A DNA stretch of 7,491 nucleotides from an uncultured Flavobacterium sp. GTDB lineage: Bacteria; Bacteroidota; Bacteroidia; Flavobacteriales; Flavobacteriaceae. Positions 1-6,200 of this stretch are shown here, in pieces (positions within the stretch are counted from its first letter, which is position 1; every line of letters begins with the position of its first letter). Location: positions 1 to 7,491 of the forward strand of contig CAMFLD010000125.1 of assembly GCA_945957245.1 (NCBI GenBank). The letters run 5' to 3'. A program made the position numbers and the translations under genes. Under the pieces are notes generated by a model. That model was not told the DNA's origin. It made no database searches and worked only from the letters and a program-made list of their open reading frames with translations.

Positions 1-4
1 TGTC

Positions 5-1489
5 ATGGCAGTAGGATTCACACCAAAACATGTTGAAAACATACCACTTAATAATTTAACAAAAGAACAATTTCTAACAATTGCTCACGAAAGCATTAAA
101 AAACTAGATTGGGAATCAGCTTACATTAGTGCATCCGGATTGATTGCTTATACCAGCAATAAAATGTTTTCTTGGAATTCTGAGTTCAAGGTTGTTTTTG
201 AAGATGGTTATGCCTCAGTTAGCAGTACATCAGTTGGGAGCGAAATGATGGATTGGGGTAAAAACAAAAGGAGAGTTGAACGCTTTATTGCTGCATTTGA
301 TGAATTAAAAGTTTCATTAAATGAGGAAGAAATAAGAGCCAAATATGAAACCCTAAAAGCCGAATTTCCCCCGGAAGAGGAAGATTTGCTAAAACTCCCT
401 CCCACAACCGCCAAAGATGACTTCAAAAACTTCCTCTCATTTTTTATCCCTTCTAAAGACTTTTTTGTAACTCCTTTATTGATTGATATTAATATTTTGA
501 TATTCATCATAATGGCTATATATGGTGTGAGTGTTTTTAAACCCTCTACAGAGGCATTAATAAGTTGGGGTGCCAATTTTCGTCCGGTAACTTTAGACGG
601 GCAATTATGGAGGTTAATCACAAATTGTTTCCTGCATATTGGTATTTTCCATTTACTGATGAATATGTACGCCTTACTTTATATAGGCATATTATTGGAA
701 CCCATTTTGGGTAAATCCAGGTTTATCTCAGCCTATCTTTTAACAGGAATTGTAGCCAGTCTGACCAGTTTGTGGTGGCATCAATTGACAGTTAGTGCCG
801 GAGCATCAGGTGCTATTTTTGGAATGTACGGTGTCTTTTTAGCATTGCTTACTACCGATTTTATTGAAAAAACAGCTCGCAAAGCTCTTTTAATCAGTAT
901 TGGGATTTTTGTGGGTTATAATTTAATCAATGGTTTAAAAGCAGGAGTGGATAATGCTGCACATGTTGGCGGATTAATTAGTGGCTTAGCTATAGGGTAT
1001 GCCTTTATTTTCAGTCTTAAACGACCTACAGAAAACATATTAAAATATGCAACTATTTGTATATTATCAATTATAATACTGACATCTTCTTTTCTCTTCA
1101 GCAAAACAATTTCTAATGATATCACAAAATATGATTATGCACTGAAGGAATTTCAACGTCAGGAAAAACAGGCTCTTTCTGTATATTCTCTACCAGAAGG
1201 AACTTCGAAAGAAGATGCGCTTTACGAAATAAAAAGTAGAGGAATGTTTTATTGGGAAGAAAATATTAAGCTTGTAGACAATATGCAAAAACTTGATTTG
1301 CCCGATGAAATCAAAGCCCAAAATAGAATTATTAAAGAATATTGTGAATTGCGACTCGCAAGCTATAAACTAATGTACAAAGCAGTTGCTGAAGATACAC
1401 AGAAGTACAAAAGCCAGATTGAAGATTATAATCTAAAAATCGAGAATAAATTGAACCAATTAAAAGAAGCCTCAGCCAATCCAGAATAA
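5..1489 (+). CDS. Rhomboid family intramembrane serine protease with soluble N- and C-terminal extensions
   Basis: A 494-residue predicted inner-membrane protease that would cleave transmembrane substrates within the bilayer. Residues 1-150 are soluble and include a beta-rich stretch ending in a DWGKNKR motif (83-89). The rhomboid core spans about 155-340. It has an LWR element in the L1 loop (201-203), HLLMN (216-220) with the conserved His and Asn, the catalytic serine in GASG (Ser268 within 266-269), and the partner histidine in AAHVGG (His320). A further hydrophobic segment (about 347-366) precedes a charged, mostly helical tail (370-494). Both catalytic residues are present, so it is probably active rather than an inactive homologue. 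The substrate is unknown. The ATG at base 5 fits the MA-GFTPKH start I recall for flavobacterial homologues, but only four upstream bases are visible, so promoter and ribosome-binding site cannot be judged. It ends 9 bases before trmH and is probably cotranscribed with it. Confidence 0.93.
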   Translation: MAVGFTPKHVENIPLNNLTKEQFLTIAHESIKKLDWESAYISASGLIAYTSNKMFSWNSEFKVVFEDGYASVSSTSVGSEMMDWGKNKRRVERFIAAFDELKVSLNEEEIRAKYETLKAEFPPEEEDLLKLPPTTAKDDFKNFLSFFIPSKDFFVTPLLIDINILIFIIMAIYGVSVFKPSTEALISWGANFRPVTLDGQLWRLITNCFLHIGIFHLLMNMYALLYIGILLEPILGKSRFISAYLLTGIVASLTSLWWHQLTVSAGASGAIFGMYGVFLALLTTDFIEKTARKALLISIGIFVGYNLINGLKAGVDNAAHVGGLISGLAIGYAFIFSLKRPTENILKYATICILSIIILTSSFLFSKTISNDITKYDYALKEFQRQEKQALSVYSLPEGTSKEDALYEIKSRGMFYWEENIKLVDNMQKLDLPDEIKAQNRIIKEYCELRLASYKLMYKAVAEDTQKYKSQIEDYNLKIENKLNQLKEASANPE

Positions 1490-1498
1490 ACTTTTAAA

Positions 1499-2158
1499 AT
1501 GACCGACCTAGCTTACCTCTCCTATCTTGAAGATTTTTTGACTGAAAGCCGTAAAGAACGTTTCAAAGCCGTTCTGGCTAACAGAACGAACCATTTTACC
1601 ATAGCCATGGAAGATGTTTACCAATTACACAATACGAGTGCTGTTATGAGGAGCTGTGAAGTATTTGGAATTCAACAGCTTAATGTTGTAGAACAAAAAT
1701 TTGGCAAACGAATTGATTCTGAAATTGCTATGGGAGCCCAAAAATGGGTTGATGTCAACCGTTTTGCAACCAATCAGGATTGTATTAATGCGCTGAAAAC
1801 TAAAGGCTATCAAATCATAGCAACCACACCACACAATGATTCCTGTATGCTCAGTGATTTTGATATTACGAAACGCTCGGCAATCTTTTTTGGCACTGAA
1901 AAAGAAGGCTTATCTGAAGATGTAATCCAACAGGCGGATGGTTTTATCAAAATTCCTATGGTAGGTTTTACAGAAAGCCTTAACATTTCTGTTTCTGCTG
2001 CCATAATTATTCAGGATATAACAACACGATTACGACAATCTGAATTGGATTGGAAACTTTCTGAAGAAGAAATACTGGAAAAAAGATTGTCCTGGGCACG
2101 CAACTCCATCAAAGATATCAAAAGAATTGAAGCCCGGTATTATTCAGAAAATAATTAA
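1499..2158 (+). CDS. trmH: tRNA/rRNA 2'-O-ribose methyltransferase, SpoU (SPOUT) family, TrmH-like
   Basis: A 219-residue cytoplasmic methyltransferase of the SpoU branch, which transfers a methyl group from S-adenosylmethionine to a ribose 2'-OH. TrmH proper acts on Gm18 in the tRNA D-loop. All three SPOUT motifs are visible. Motif 1 is NTSAVMRSCEVFG (45-57) with the catalytic arginine Arg51. Motif 2 is FFGTEKEGLS (130-139). Motif 3 is IPMVGFTESLNISVSAA (152-168), which forms the trefoil-knot cofactor site. The length and the basic C-terminal helix (about 195-213, WARNSIKDIKRI) fit TrmH better than the longer RlmB or TsnR enzymes, which carry an extra N-terminal RNA-binding domain. Target position Gm18 is inferred from the family. 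The start lies 9 bases after the rhomboid stop, with only an A/T-rich spacer and no Shine-Dalgarno site, suggesting cotranscription. Its stop overlaps that of the convergent downstream gene. Confidence 0.92.
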   Translation: MTDLAYLSYLEDFLTESRKERFKAVLANRTNHFTIAMEDVYQLHNTSAVMRSCEVFGIQQLNVVEQKFGKRIDSEIAMGAQKWVDVNRFATNQDCINALKTKGYQIIATTPHNDSCMLSDFDITKRSAIFFGTEKEGLSEDVIQQADGFIKIPMVGFTESLNISVSAAIIIQDITTRLRQSELDWKLSEEEILEKRLSWARNSIKDIKRIEARYYSENN

Positions 2159-2943
2159 TCGTGAATGTATTTCTGGTGGTCTTTTGACAATACTTTATAT
2201 TGCTCATAGCAATCACTGATGGCATCCATTATCTGAAGGTCATTTGCTGTTTTGATAAAGTCTTCTGAATAACTGCATCTTGTGAGGATATCGGCAATTT
2301 CCTTTTTGTCAACACCTAACAAAACCCCAAGAGTTTCCCTGTCGAATTTGGTTTCCAATAAGTGCCGTACCGTATCATCCTTTTTCATTTTTTTGAGCTT
2401 CTTGAGCTCGTTGGATTTATTGCCAAAAAAATTATACAACATATCGGCAGGGTTAAAAATAGAACCTAAAACTCTGGTAAATGCACTTGGCGATGAACTT
2501 CCGGTCTCATATCCTTGCGGCAATCCGGAAATACTGTAACGGTAATTTTCTTTTTCAGGGATAAGCTTCGAGTCGATTTCAAGATATCCTGTCAAATCGT
2601 ATTTCTTGATGATAACTTCTTCCAAAGCTATCGCTTTTTCCGTTAATTGGAGTTTTGCTGTACCATTTTTAATCCAGTCATTGGTAACCCTAACTTTTAA
2701 GGACTGATAACCTAGTAAGGAAATATGAAGCGTATCACTAACGCTTACCTCAAGCTCAAAATACCCTTTTGCATCGGTTACAACTCCTTTTACTTTATTG
2801 ATGTTGATTACATTGGCATTTTGAATAGGCAGCAATGTATTGTCATTAATTATGATACCACTGACTTTTTGTGCAGGAGGATTATTTTGTGCAACAGCAG
2901 CAAACGAAAAAAGTAATAAAAAGTAAAGGATTAAATATCTCAT
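2155..2943 (-). CDS. Secreted carboxypeptidase-regulatory-like domain protein of unknown function
   Basis: A 262-residue predicted exported protein. The start chosen is the ATG at 2943 (MRYLILYF). An in-frame TTG two codons upstream (2949) would also be open, but ATG gives a cleaner signal peptide: a short basic N-terminus, hydrophobic core 3-16 and probable cleavage after VA-18 before Gln19. Residues 27-112 look like the CarboxypepD_reg-like beta-sandwich common in Bacteroidetes: VSGIIIND, PIQNANV, KGVVTDAKGYFEL, ISLLGYQS, then ALEEVII. In TonB-dependent receptors this module sits at the N-terminus, but no plug or barrel follows. Residues 113-262 match nothing I recognise. They include FNPADMLYNFFG (163-174), a lysine-rich stretch (181-190) and a helical tail. 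There is no lipobox cysteine, so it is probably periplasmic or outer-membrane associated. A weak promoter-like TACTTTTA lies at 2961-2968 on the coding strand, without a clear -33 partner. Confidence 0.82.
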   Translation of the reverse strand: MRYLILYFLLLFSFAAVAQNNPPAQKVSGIIINDNTLLPIQNANVININKVKGVVTDAKGYFELEVSVSDTLHISLLGYQSLKVRVTNDWIKNGTAKLQLTEKAIALEEVIIKKYDLTGYLEIDSKLIPEKENYRYSISGLPQGYETGSSSPSAFTRVLGSIFNPADMLYNFFGNKSNELKKLKKMKKDDTVRHLLETKFDRETLGVLLGVDKKEIADILTRCSYSEDFIKTANDLQIMDAISDCYEQYKVLSKDHQKYIHD

Positions 2944-3093
2944 GGCCAATTTTGATGGTTTAAAAGTATGAAACTCTTTTAAGATATTTTACTGTTTACG
3001 CTTATAATTAGAACAAAATTAACAAAATGTCCAAAACACCTTGAAAAAAGGAAGTTTTACCTCAATTTTAAGAGAAATATAATTGGAATTATT

Positions 3094-3130
3094 AAAAAAA
3101 CTCCGTCTTCACAAAGCGGAAAACGGAGTT
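3094..3130 (-). terminator. Rho-independent terminator of the DEAD-box helicase gene
   Basis: Arms AACTCCGT (3099-3106) and ACGGAGTT (3123-3130) form a perfect 8-bp stem. After one C-A mismatch it continues with 3 more pairs (3108-3110 with 3119-3121) around an 8-base loop. Read on the minus strand, the hairpin starts about 33 bases after the helicase stop and runs into a seven-base T run (complement of 3094-3100). That is the expected order for an intrinsic terminator of the helicase transcript. Read on the plus strand there is no comparable T tract, so it appears unidirectional. It separates the helicase from the downstream secreted-protein gene, which should therefore need its own promoter. 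Confidence 0.8.
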
Positions 3131-3163
3131 AAAATTTATCTGAAAACAAAAGCCTTAAAAGGA

Positions 3164-5059
3164 TTAGCTTCTTCTTGGCTTTCTGTTTTTTGCAGCTTCA
3201 AAAGAACGTCCTGCCGGTCTTTCATCAGAACGTCTTGGAGCTCTTTCTTCTCTTTGGAATGATCCCGGTTCTCTTCTCGAAGAACTTCTTTCACTTCGGA
3301 AACCTCCTTCTCTTCTTGGCCTGTCAGAACGTTCTCCTCTTGAAGAATCATTTCGGTCGCCTCTGAAGCCTCCTTCTTTTCTTGAACCAAAACCTCTGTC
3401 ACTTCTTCCTCCGCTTCTTCCATTGTGATCACGTCTGGAACTGTTGCTTCCGCCATCATTTTTAGAGATTTCTACATTGATGCGGCGTCCATGCAGTTCA
3501 TATCCATTAAGGGTAGCCATTACTTTTTCTGTGTGTTCTCCATCCGTATTAAAGAATGAAAATCCTTCTTTTACATCAACCTTAAACACATCATCACGTC
3601 CTAAATCAAGCGTTTCTTTTAGGAAGTCTTTTAATTGCATCCAATCAAAATCATCTCTTGCTCCGATATTGATAAAGTAACGAACAGGATCCCCTGCTCT
3701 GATTTCCCGTGGCTCAGATGAACTTCTTTCTGATTTTTCACCTGATAAATCGCGTTTCTTTTTATAGTAAGAAATGAATCTGTTGAATTCTACAGAAACC
3801 ATTTTCTTAATTAATTCTTCTTTTGATAATCCATCAAGCACTTCATTAATCGCCGGAAGATAATTATCAATTTCATGGTCTACTTCAGTATCCTTAATTT
3901 TATTGGCTAAGTGCAATAATTGGATTTCACAGATTTCGATACCACTTGGAATGCTTTTTTCTTCAAACTTCTGCTTGATGATTCTCTCGATAGACGAAAT
4001 CTTACGAAGCTCACTTTTAGTGATGATTACAATTGAAATTCCCAGTTTTCCAGCCCTTCCTGTTCTTCCGGAACGGTGATTGTAAGTTTCAATTTCGTCC
4101 GGTAACTGGTAGTTTACTACGTGAGTTACATTGTCAACATCAATTCCACGTGCGGCCACATCAGTTGCTACAAGCATCTGAACCTGACGTCCACGGAAAG
4201 CTTTCATTACGCTATCACGTTGCGCCTGAGATAAATCACCGTGCAAAGCTGCCGCATTGTATCCATCTTCAATTAGCTTTTCAGCAACCGCCTGTGTATC
4301 TCTTTTGGTTCTGCAAAAAACCACTGAGAAAATATCCGGATTAGCATCAGCCAATCTTTTCAAAGCCTCATAACGGTCACGGGCATTTACTACATAAAAT
4401 TCGTGTGACACTGTCGCCGAACCTGAGTTTTTGTGTCCAACAGTAATCTCTGCCGGTTCAGCCATAAATTTCTTAGCGATTCGCGCTACTTCAGCAGGCA
4501 TTGTTGCTGAGAATAACCAAGTGCTCTTATCATCAGGAGTATCAGACAATATCGAAACGATATCATCATAGAATCCCATATTCAACATCTCATCAGCCTC
4601 ATCAAGTATACAATAGTTGATGTTTTTGATGTTTACCAGTCCACGGTTGATCATGTCCTGCATTCTTCCCGGAGTTGCAACGATAATCTGTGCTCCTCTC
4701 TTTACCTCTCGGGCTTGTTCCGTAATGCTTGCTCCACCATAAACTGCGACTGTATGTAAACCCTTTACATATTTTGAGTATTGTTTAATTTCGTTGGTGA
4801 TTTGCAGGCAAAGCTCACGGGTTGGCGATAAAATAAGCGCCTGTGTGCTTCTGTCTTCAGCATCGATTTTTTGGATCAGCGGAAAGCCAAAAGCTGCCGT
4901 TTTCCCTGTACCTGTTTGTGCTAAAGCTACTAAATCTGTGTTTTGTTCCAATAAAACCGGAATAGCCTTTTCCTGCACCTCTGACGGATTCTCAAATCCT
5001 AGATCCTTGATCGCCAGCAGTAGCGACTCATTCAGACCTAATTGTTCAAATTTATTCAT
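3164..5059 (-). CDS. DEAD-box ATP-dependent RNA helicase with DbpA-type RNA-binding domain and RG-rich tail
   Basis: A 631-residue cytoplasmic RNA helicase of the DeaD/CsdA-like group, expected to unwind short RNA duplexes with ATP during ribosome assembly, RNA decay or cold adaptation. All core motifs are intact: Q motif (Phe4 to Gln29), Walker A AQTGTGKT (47-54), PTREL (79-83), TPGR (129-132), DEAD (153-156), SAT (185-187), VVFCRT (246-251), ATDVAARGID (298-307) and HRSGRTGR (328-335). Residues about 455-533 resemble the DbpA/CsdA C-terminal RRM-like domain (RYFINIG, KVDVKEGFSFF, GRRINVEIS). Residues 534-631 are a low-complexity Arg/Gly/Ser/Glu tail likely to be disordered and RNA-binding. 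The ATG at 5059 sits just before the Q motif. A Bacteroidetes promoter lies 21 bases upstream and a terminator follows, so it is probably monocistronic. DeaD versus another DEAD-box paralogue cannot be settled here, so no symbol is given. Confidence 0.95.
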   Translation of the reverse strand: MNKFEQLGLNESLLLAIKDLGFENPSEVQEKAIPVLLEQNTDLVALAQTGTGKTAAFGFPLIQKIDAEDRSTQALILSPTRELCLQITNEIKQYSKYVKGLHTVAVYGGASITEQAREVKRGAQIIVATPGRMQDMINRGLVNIKNINYCILDEADEMLNMGFYDDIVSILSDTPDDKSTWLFSATMPAEVARIAKKFMAEPAEITVGHKNSGSATVSHEFYVVNARDRYEALKRLADANPDIFSVVFCRTKRDTQAVAEKLIEDGYNAAALHGDLSQAQRDSVMKAFRGRQVQMLVATDVAARGIDVDNVTHVVNYQLPDEIETYNHRSGRTGRAGKLGISIVIITKSELRKISSIERIIKQKFEEKSIPSGIEICEIQLLHLANKIKDTEVDHEIDNYLPAINEVLDGLSKEELIKKMVSVEFNRFISYYKKKRDLSGEKSERSSSEPREIRAGDPVRYFINIGARDDFDWMQLKDFLKETLDLGRDDVFKVDVKEGFSFFNTDGEHTEKVMATLNGYELHGRRINVEISKNDGGSNSSRRDHNGRSGGRSDRGFGSRKEGGFRGDRNDSSRGERSDRPRREGGFRSERSSSRREPGSFQREERAPRRSDERPAGRSFEAAKNRKPRRS

Positions 5060-5079
5060 ATATTATTTTAAAATTGGGT

Positions 5080-5088
5080 GCAAAGGTA
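5080..5088 (-). promoter_or_regulatory. Bacteroidetes-type -7 promoter element of the helicase gene
   Basis: On the minus strand these bases read TACCTTTGC, an exact match to the Bacteroidetes sigma-ABfr -7 consensus TAnnTTTGC. The element ends 20 bases before the helicase ATG, predicting a very short leader of roughly 10-17 bases. The expected -33 TTTG element is not obvious at 19-21 bases upstream, where the sequence is merely AT-rich. The call rests on the -7 match and its position. Confidence 0.65.
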
Positions 5089-5180
5089 GTCTTTAAATAC
5101 CATAAAAGCTAATTTGCTTCCAATTGAAAGACAATAAGTTAGAAATTTAACAAAGCGTTAATATAAGTCAGAGGGTTACT

Positions 5181-5300
5181 AAGCAGCAAACAGGACGGAT
5201 TTTTATCAAAATCAGGAGCGGAACAACAGGCTGCTTTTCACCACGGCTCCCGCTGTCCGCGCTACACGGTAGCTGGCTCCCATCGGGGCTATCGGGACGT
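5181..5300. repeat. GC-rich, palindrome-rich intergenic block, possible dispersed flavobacterial repeat
   Basis: This block lies between the ends of rdgB and the helicase promoter region. By hand count 51 of 80 bases in 5221-5300 are G or C, against strongly AT-rich flanks. It holds several ordered symmetries. AAGCAGC (5181-5187) pairs with GCTGCTT (5230-5236). Nested inside is GATTTT (5198-5203) with AAAATC (5208-5213). GCTAC (5261-5265) pairs with GTAGC (5269-5273) around a 3-base loop. GGCTCCC is repeated exactly 30 bases apart (5245, 5275) and ATCGGG 9 bases apart (5282, 5291). I see no open reading frame of note and no T run that would make a standard terminator. From memory, similar GC-rich strings with GGGAGCC and CCCGATAG motifs recur between genes in Flavobacterium genomes, but no second copy lies in this window. 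Confidence 0.45.
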
Positions 5301-5310
5301 CTTTTTAACT

Positions 5311-5889
5311 TTACTGCTTCGCCAAAAGGAACTCAACCAACTGTTTCACTGCCAGTCCTCTATGGCTTATGCCGGACTTTTCCTCTATGGTCAGCTGAGC
5401 AAAGGTTTTATCATAACCCTCGGCTACAAAAACAGGGTCATAGCCAAAACCGTTTGTTCCTATTTTTTCCGAAATGATTGTACCTTTTACAATACCTGTA
5501 AATAAGGATTGTCCGCCATTGAGATTTAAAGCAATAACCGTTTTAAACTGGGCCGACCGATTGGTTTTATCTTTTAAATTCAGCAGAAGCTTGTCCATAT
5601 TATCATTGGCATCCTTATGTTCACCGGCATACCGGGCAGAATAAACTCCGGGTTCGCCATTCAAAGCTTCGACTTCCAAACCTGTATCATCTGCAAAACA
5701 GTCATAACCGTATTTTTCAGTTATATAATTGGCTTTCAAAACAGCATTCCCTTCTATGGTATCGGCAGTTTCGGGAATCTCTTCATAACAGCCTATTTCT
5801 TCCAGGCTCAAAACTTTTATAGCATCCGGTAGCAGAAGCTGGATTTCCCTGATTTTATTTTTATTATTCGAAGCGAAAACTAATTGCAT
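5311..5889 (-). CDS. rdgB: Non-canonical purine NTP pyrophosphatase (XTP/dITP diphosphatase), RdgB/HAM1 family
   Basis: A 192-residue cytoplasmic house-cleaning enzyme that hydrolyses dITP, ITP and XTP to the monophosphate and pyrophosphate, keeping deaminated purines out of DNA and RNA. The family signatures are all present: N-terminal FASNNKNKIREI (5-16) for phosphate binding, the ADDTGLEVEALNG segment (66-78) with the acidic pair Asp67-Asp68, GVYSARYAG (81-89), the base-recognition motif GFGYDPVF (147-154) and SHRGLA (175-180). The length is normal for the family (about 190-200). The ATG at 5889 puts the phosphate-binding loop right at the N-terminus, as expected. The gene is flanked upstream by the divergent histidine kinase gap and downstream by the GC-rich block. 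No convincing promoter or terminator was found for it, and it is not closely linked to an obvious partner gene. Confidence 0.95.
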   Translation of the reverse strand: MQLVFASNNKNKIREIQLLLPDAIKVLSLEEIGCYEEIPETADTIEGNAVLKANYITEKYGYDCFADDTGLEVEALNGEPGVYSARYAGEHKDANDNMDKLLLNLKDKTNRSAQFKTVIALNLNGGQSLFTGIVKGTIISEKIGTNGFGYDPVFVAEGYDKTFAQLTIEEKSGISHRGLAVKQLVEFLLAKQ

Positions 5890-6092
5890 AAAATTTTAAT
5901 CTATTTGAAACGACTAAGATATTTGATTTAACCATAACACACAAGCCAAATAGCATAATGCGATTATTACGGCAGATTGTGAAATATCCAGCAAAAACAA
6001 TCCTATTTAAAACCTGAAAGACAATACTTACTTATAAATGATTGTATTAAATATTTGTAATTTTAATACTATAATAAATGTTAAATAATGTA

Positions 6093-6125
6093 TTTTATCG
6101 ATAATATAAATCTTTTTATCGATAA
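6093..6125. promoter_or_regulatory. Twin TTATCGATAA palindromes, candidate operator
   Basis: The 12-base string TTTTATCGATAA occurs at 6093-6104 and again at 6114-6125. Each copy contains the perfect 10-bp palindrome TTATCGATAA. The centres are 21 bp apart, two helical turns, so both sites face the same side of the DNA. They lie 76-108 bases upstream of the histidine kinase start. A degenerate relative (TTTTAATCGAATA, 6153-6165) lies about 40 bp further on. This arrangement suits a dimeric regulator binding cooperatively. The regulator is unknown, and which of the divergent genes it would control is inferred from proximity. Confidence 0.4.
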
Positions 6126-6165
6126 ATATAATTAGCATTACTACAGCAACCATTTTAATCGAATA

Positions 6166-6182
6166 GTTAATTCAAAATTAAC
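6166..6182. repeat. Inverted repeat just upstream of the histidine kinase start
   Basis: GTTAAT (6166-6171) and ATTAAC (6177-6182) are perfect 6-bp arms around a 5-base spacer, ending 18 bases before the kinase ATG. The AT-rich arms make a weak RNA hairpin. It could be a protein-binding site, or chance in AT-rich DNA. Confidence 0.3.
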
Positions 6183-6200
6183 CAATACCACATTCGCATT

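Larger units (their letters stand above)
5890..6200. other. AT-rich divergent intergenic region between rdgB and the histidine kinase gene
   Basis: These 311 bases separate two divergently transcribed genes and must carry both promoters. I see no plausible small gene or structured RNA. The rdgB-proximal half (5890-6050) is AT-rich without a strong TAnnTTTG match. TAATTTTA at 6058-6065 (+) is the nearest promoter-like string for the kinase, but it lacks a suitably placed TTG. The kinase-proximal half holds two identical palindromes and a further inverted repeat, listed separately. Confidence 0.7.

Noticed and set aside
208..621. A 137-codon minus-strand frame inside the rhomboid gene, and similar shorter antisense frames elsewhere
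   Set aside because: They lie fully inside confidently assigned genes on the other strand or in another frame, and show no recognisable domain.
2199..2213. Perfect hairpin ATTGCT-cat-AGCAAT about 40 bases after the trmH stop
   Set aside because: It lies within the coding region of the convergent gene and has no T run on either side, so it does not support a rho-independent terminator for trmH.
2961..2968. TACTTTTA as a -7 promoter element of the secreted-protein gene
   Set aside because: It matches TAnnTTTG in seven of eight positions and is well placed, but there is no TTG-type -33 element and such strings are common in AT-rich DNA. Mentioned in the gene entry only.
3136..3459. A 107-codon minus-strand frame rich in Glu and Lys overlapping the helicase C-terminus
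   Set aside because: It is an out-of-frame reading of the Arg/Gly/Ser repeat codons of the helicase tail. The helicase frame is intact through that region, and the low-complexity Glu/Lys/Val composition is what shifting such codons produces.
5261..5300. GC-rich hairpins after rdgB as an intrinsic terminator
   Set aside because: On the minus strand no hairpin here is followed by a T tract, so a standard terminator is not supported.
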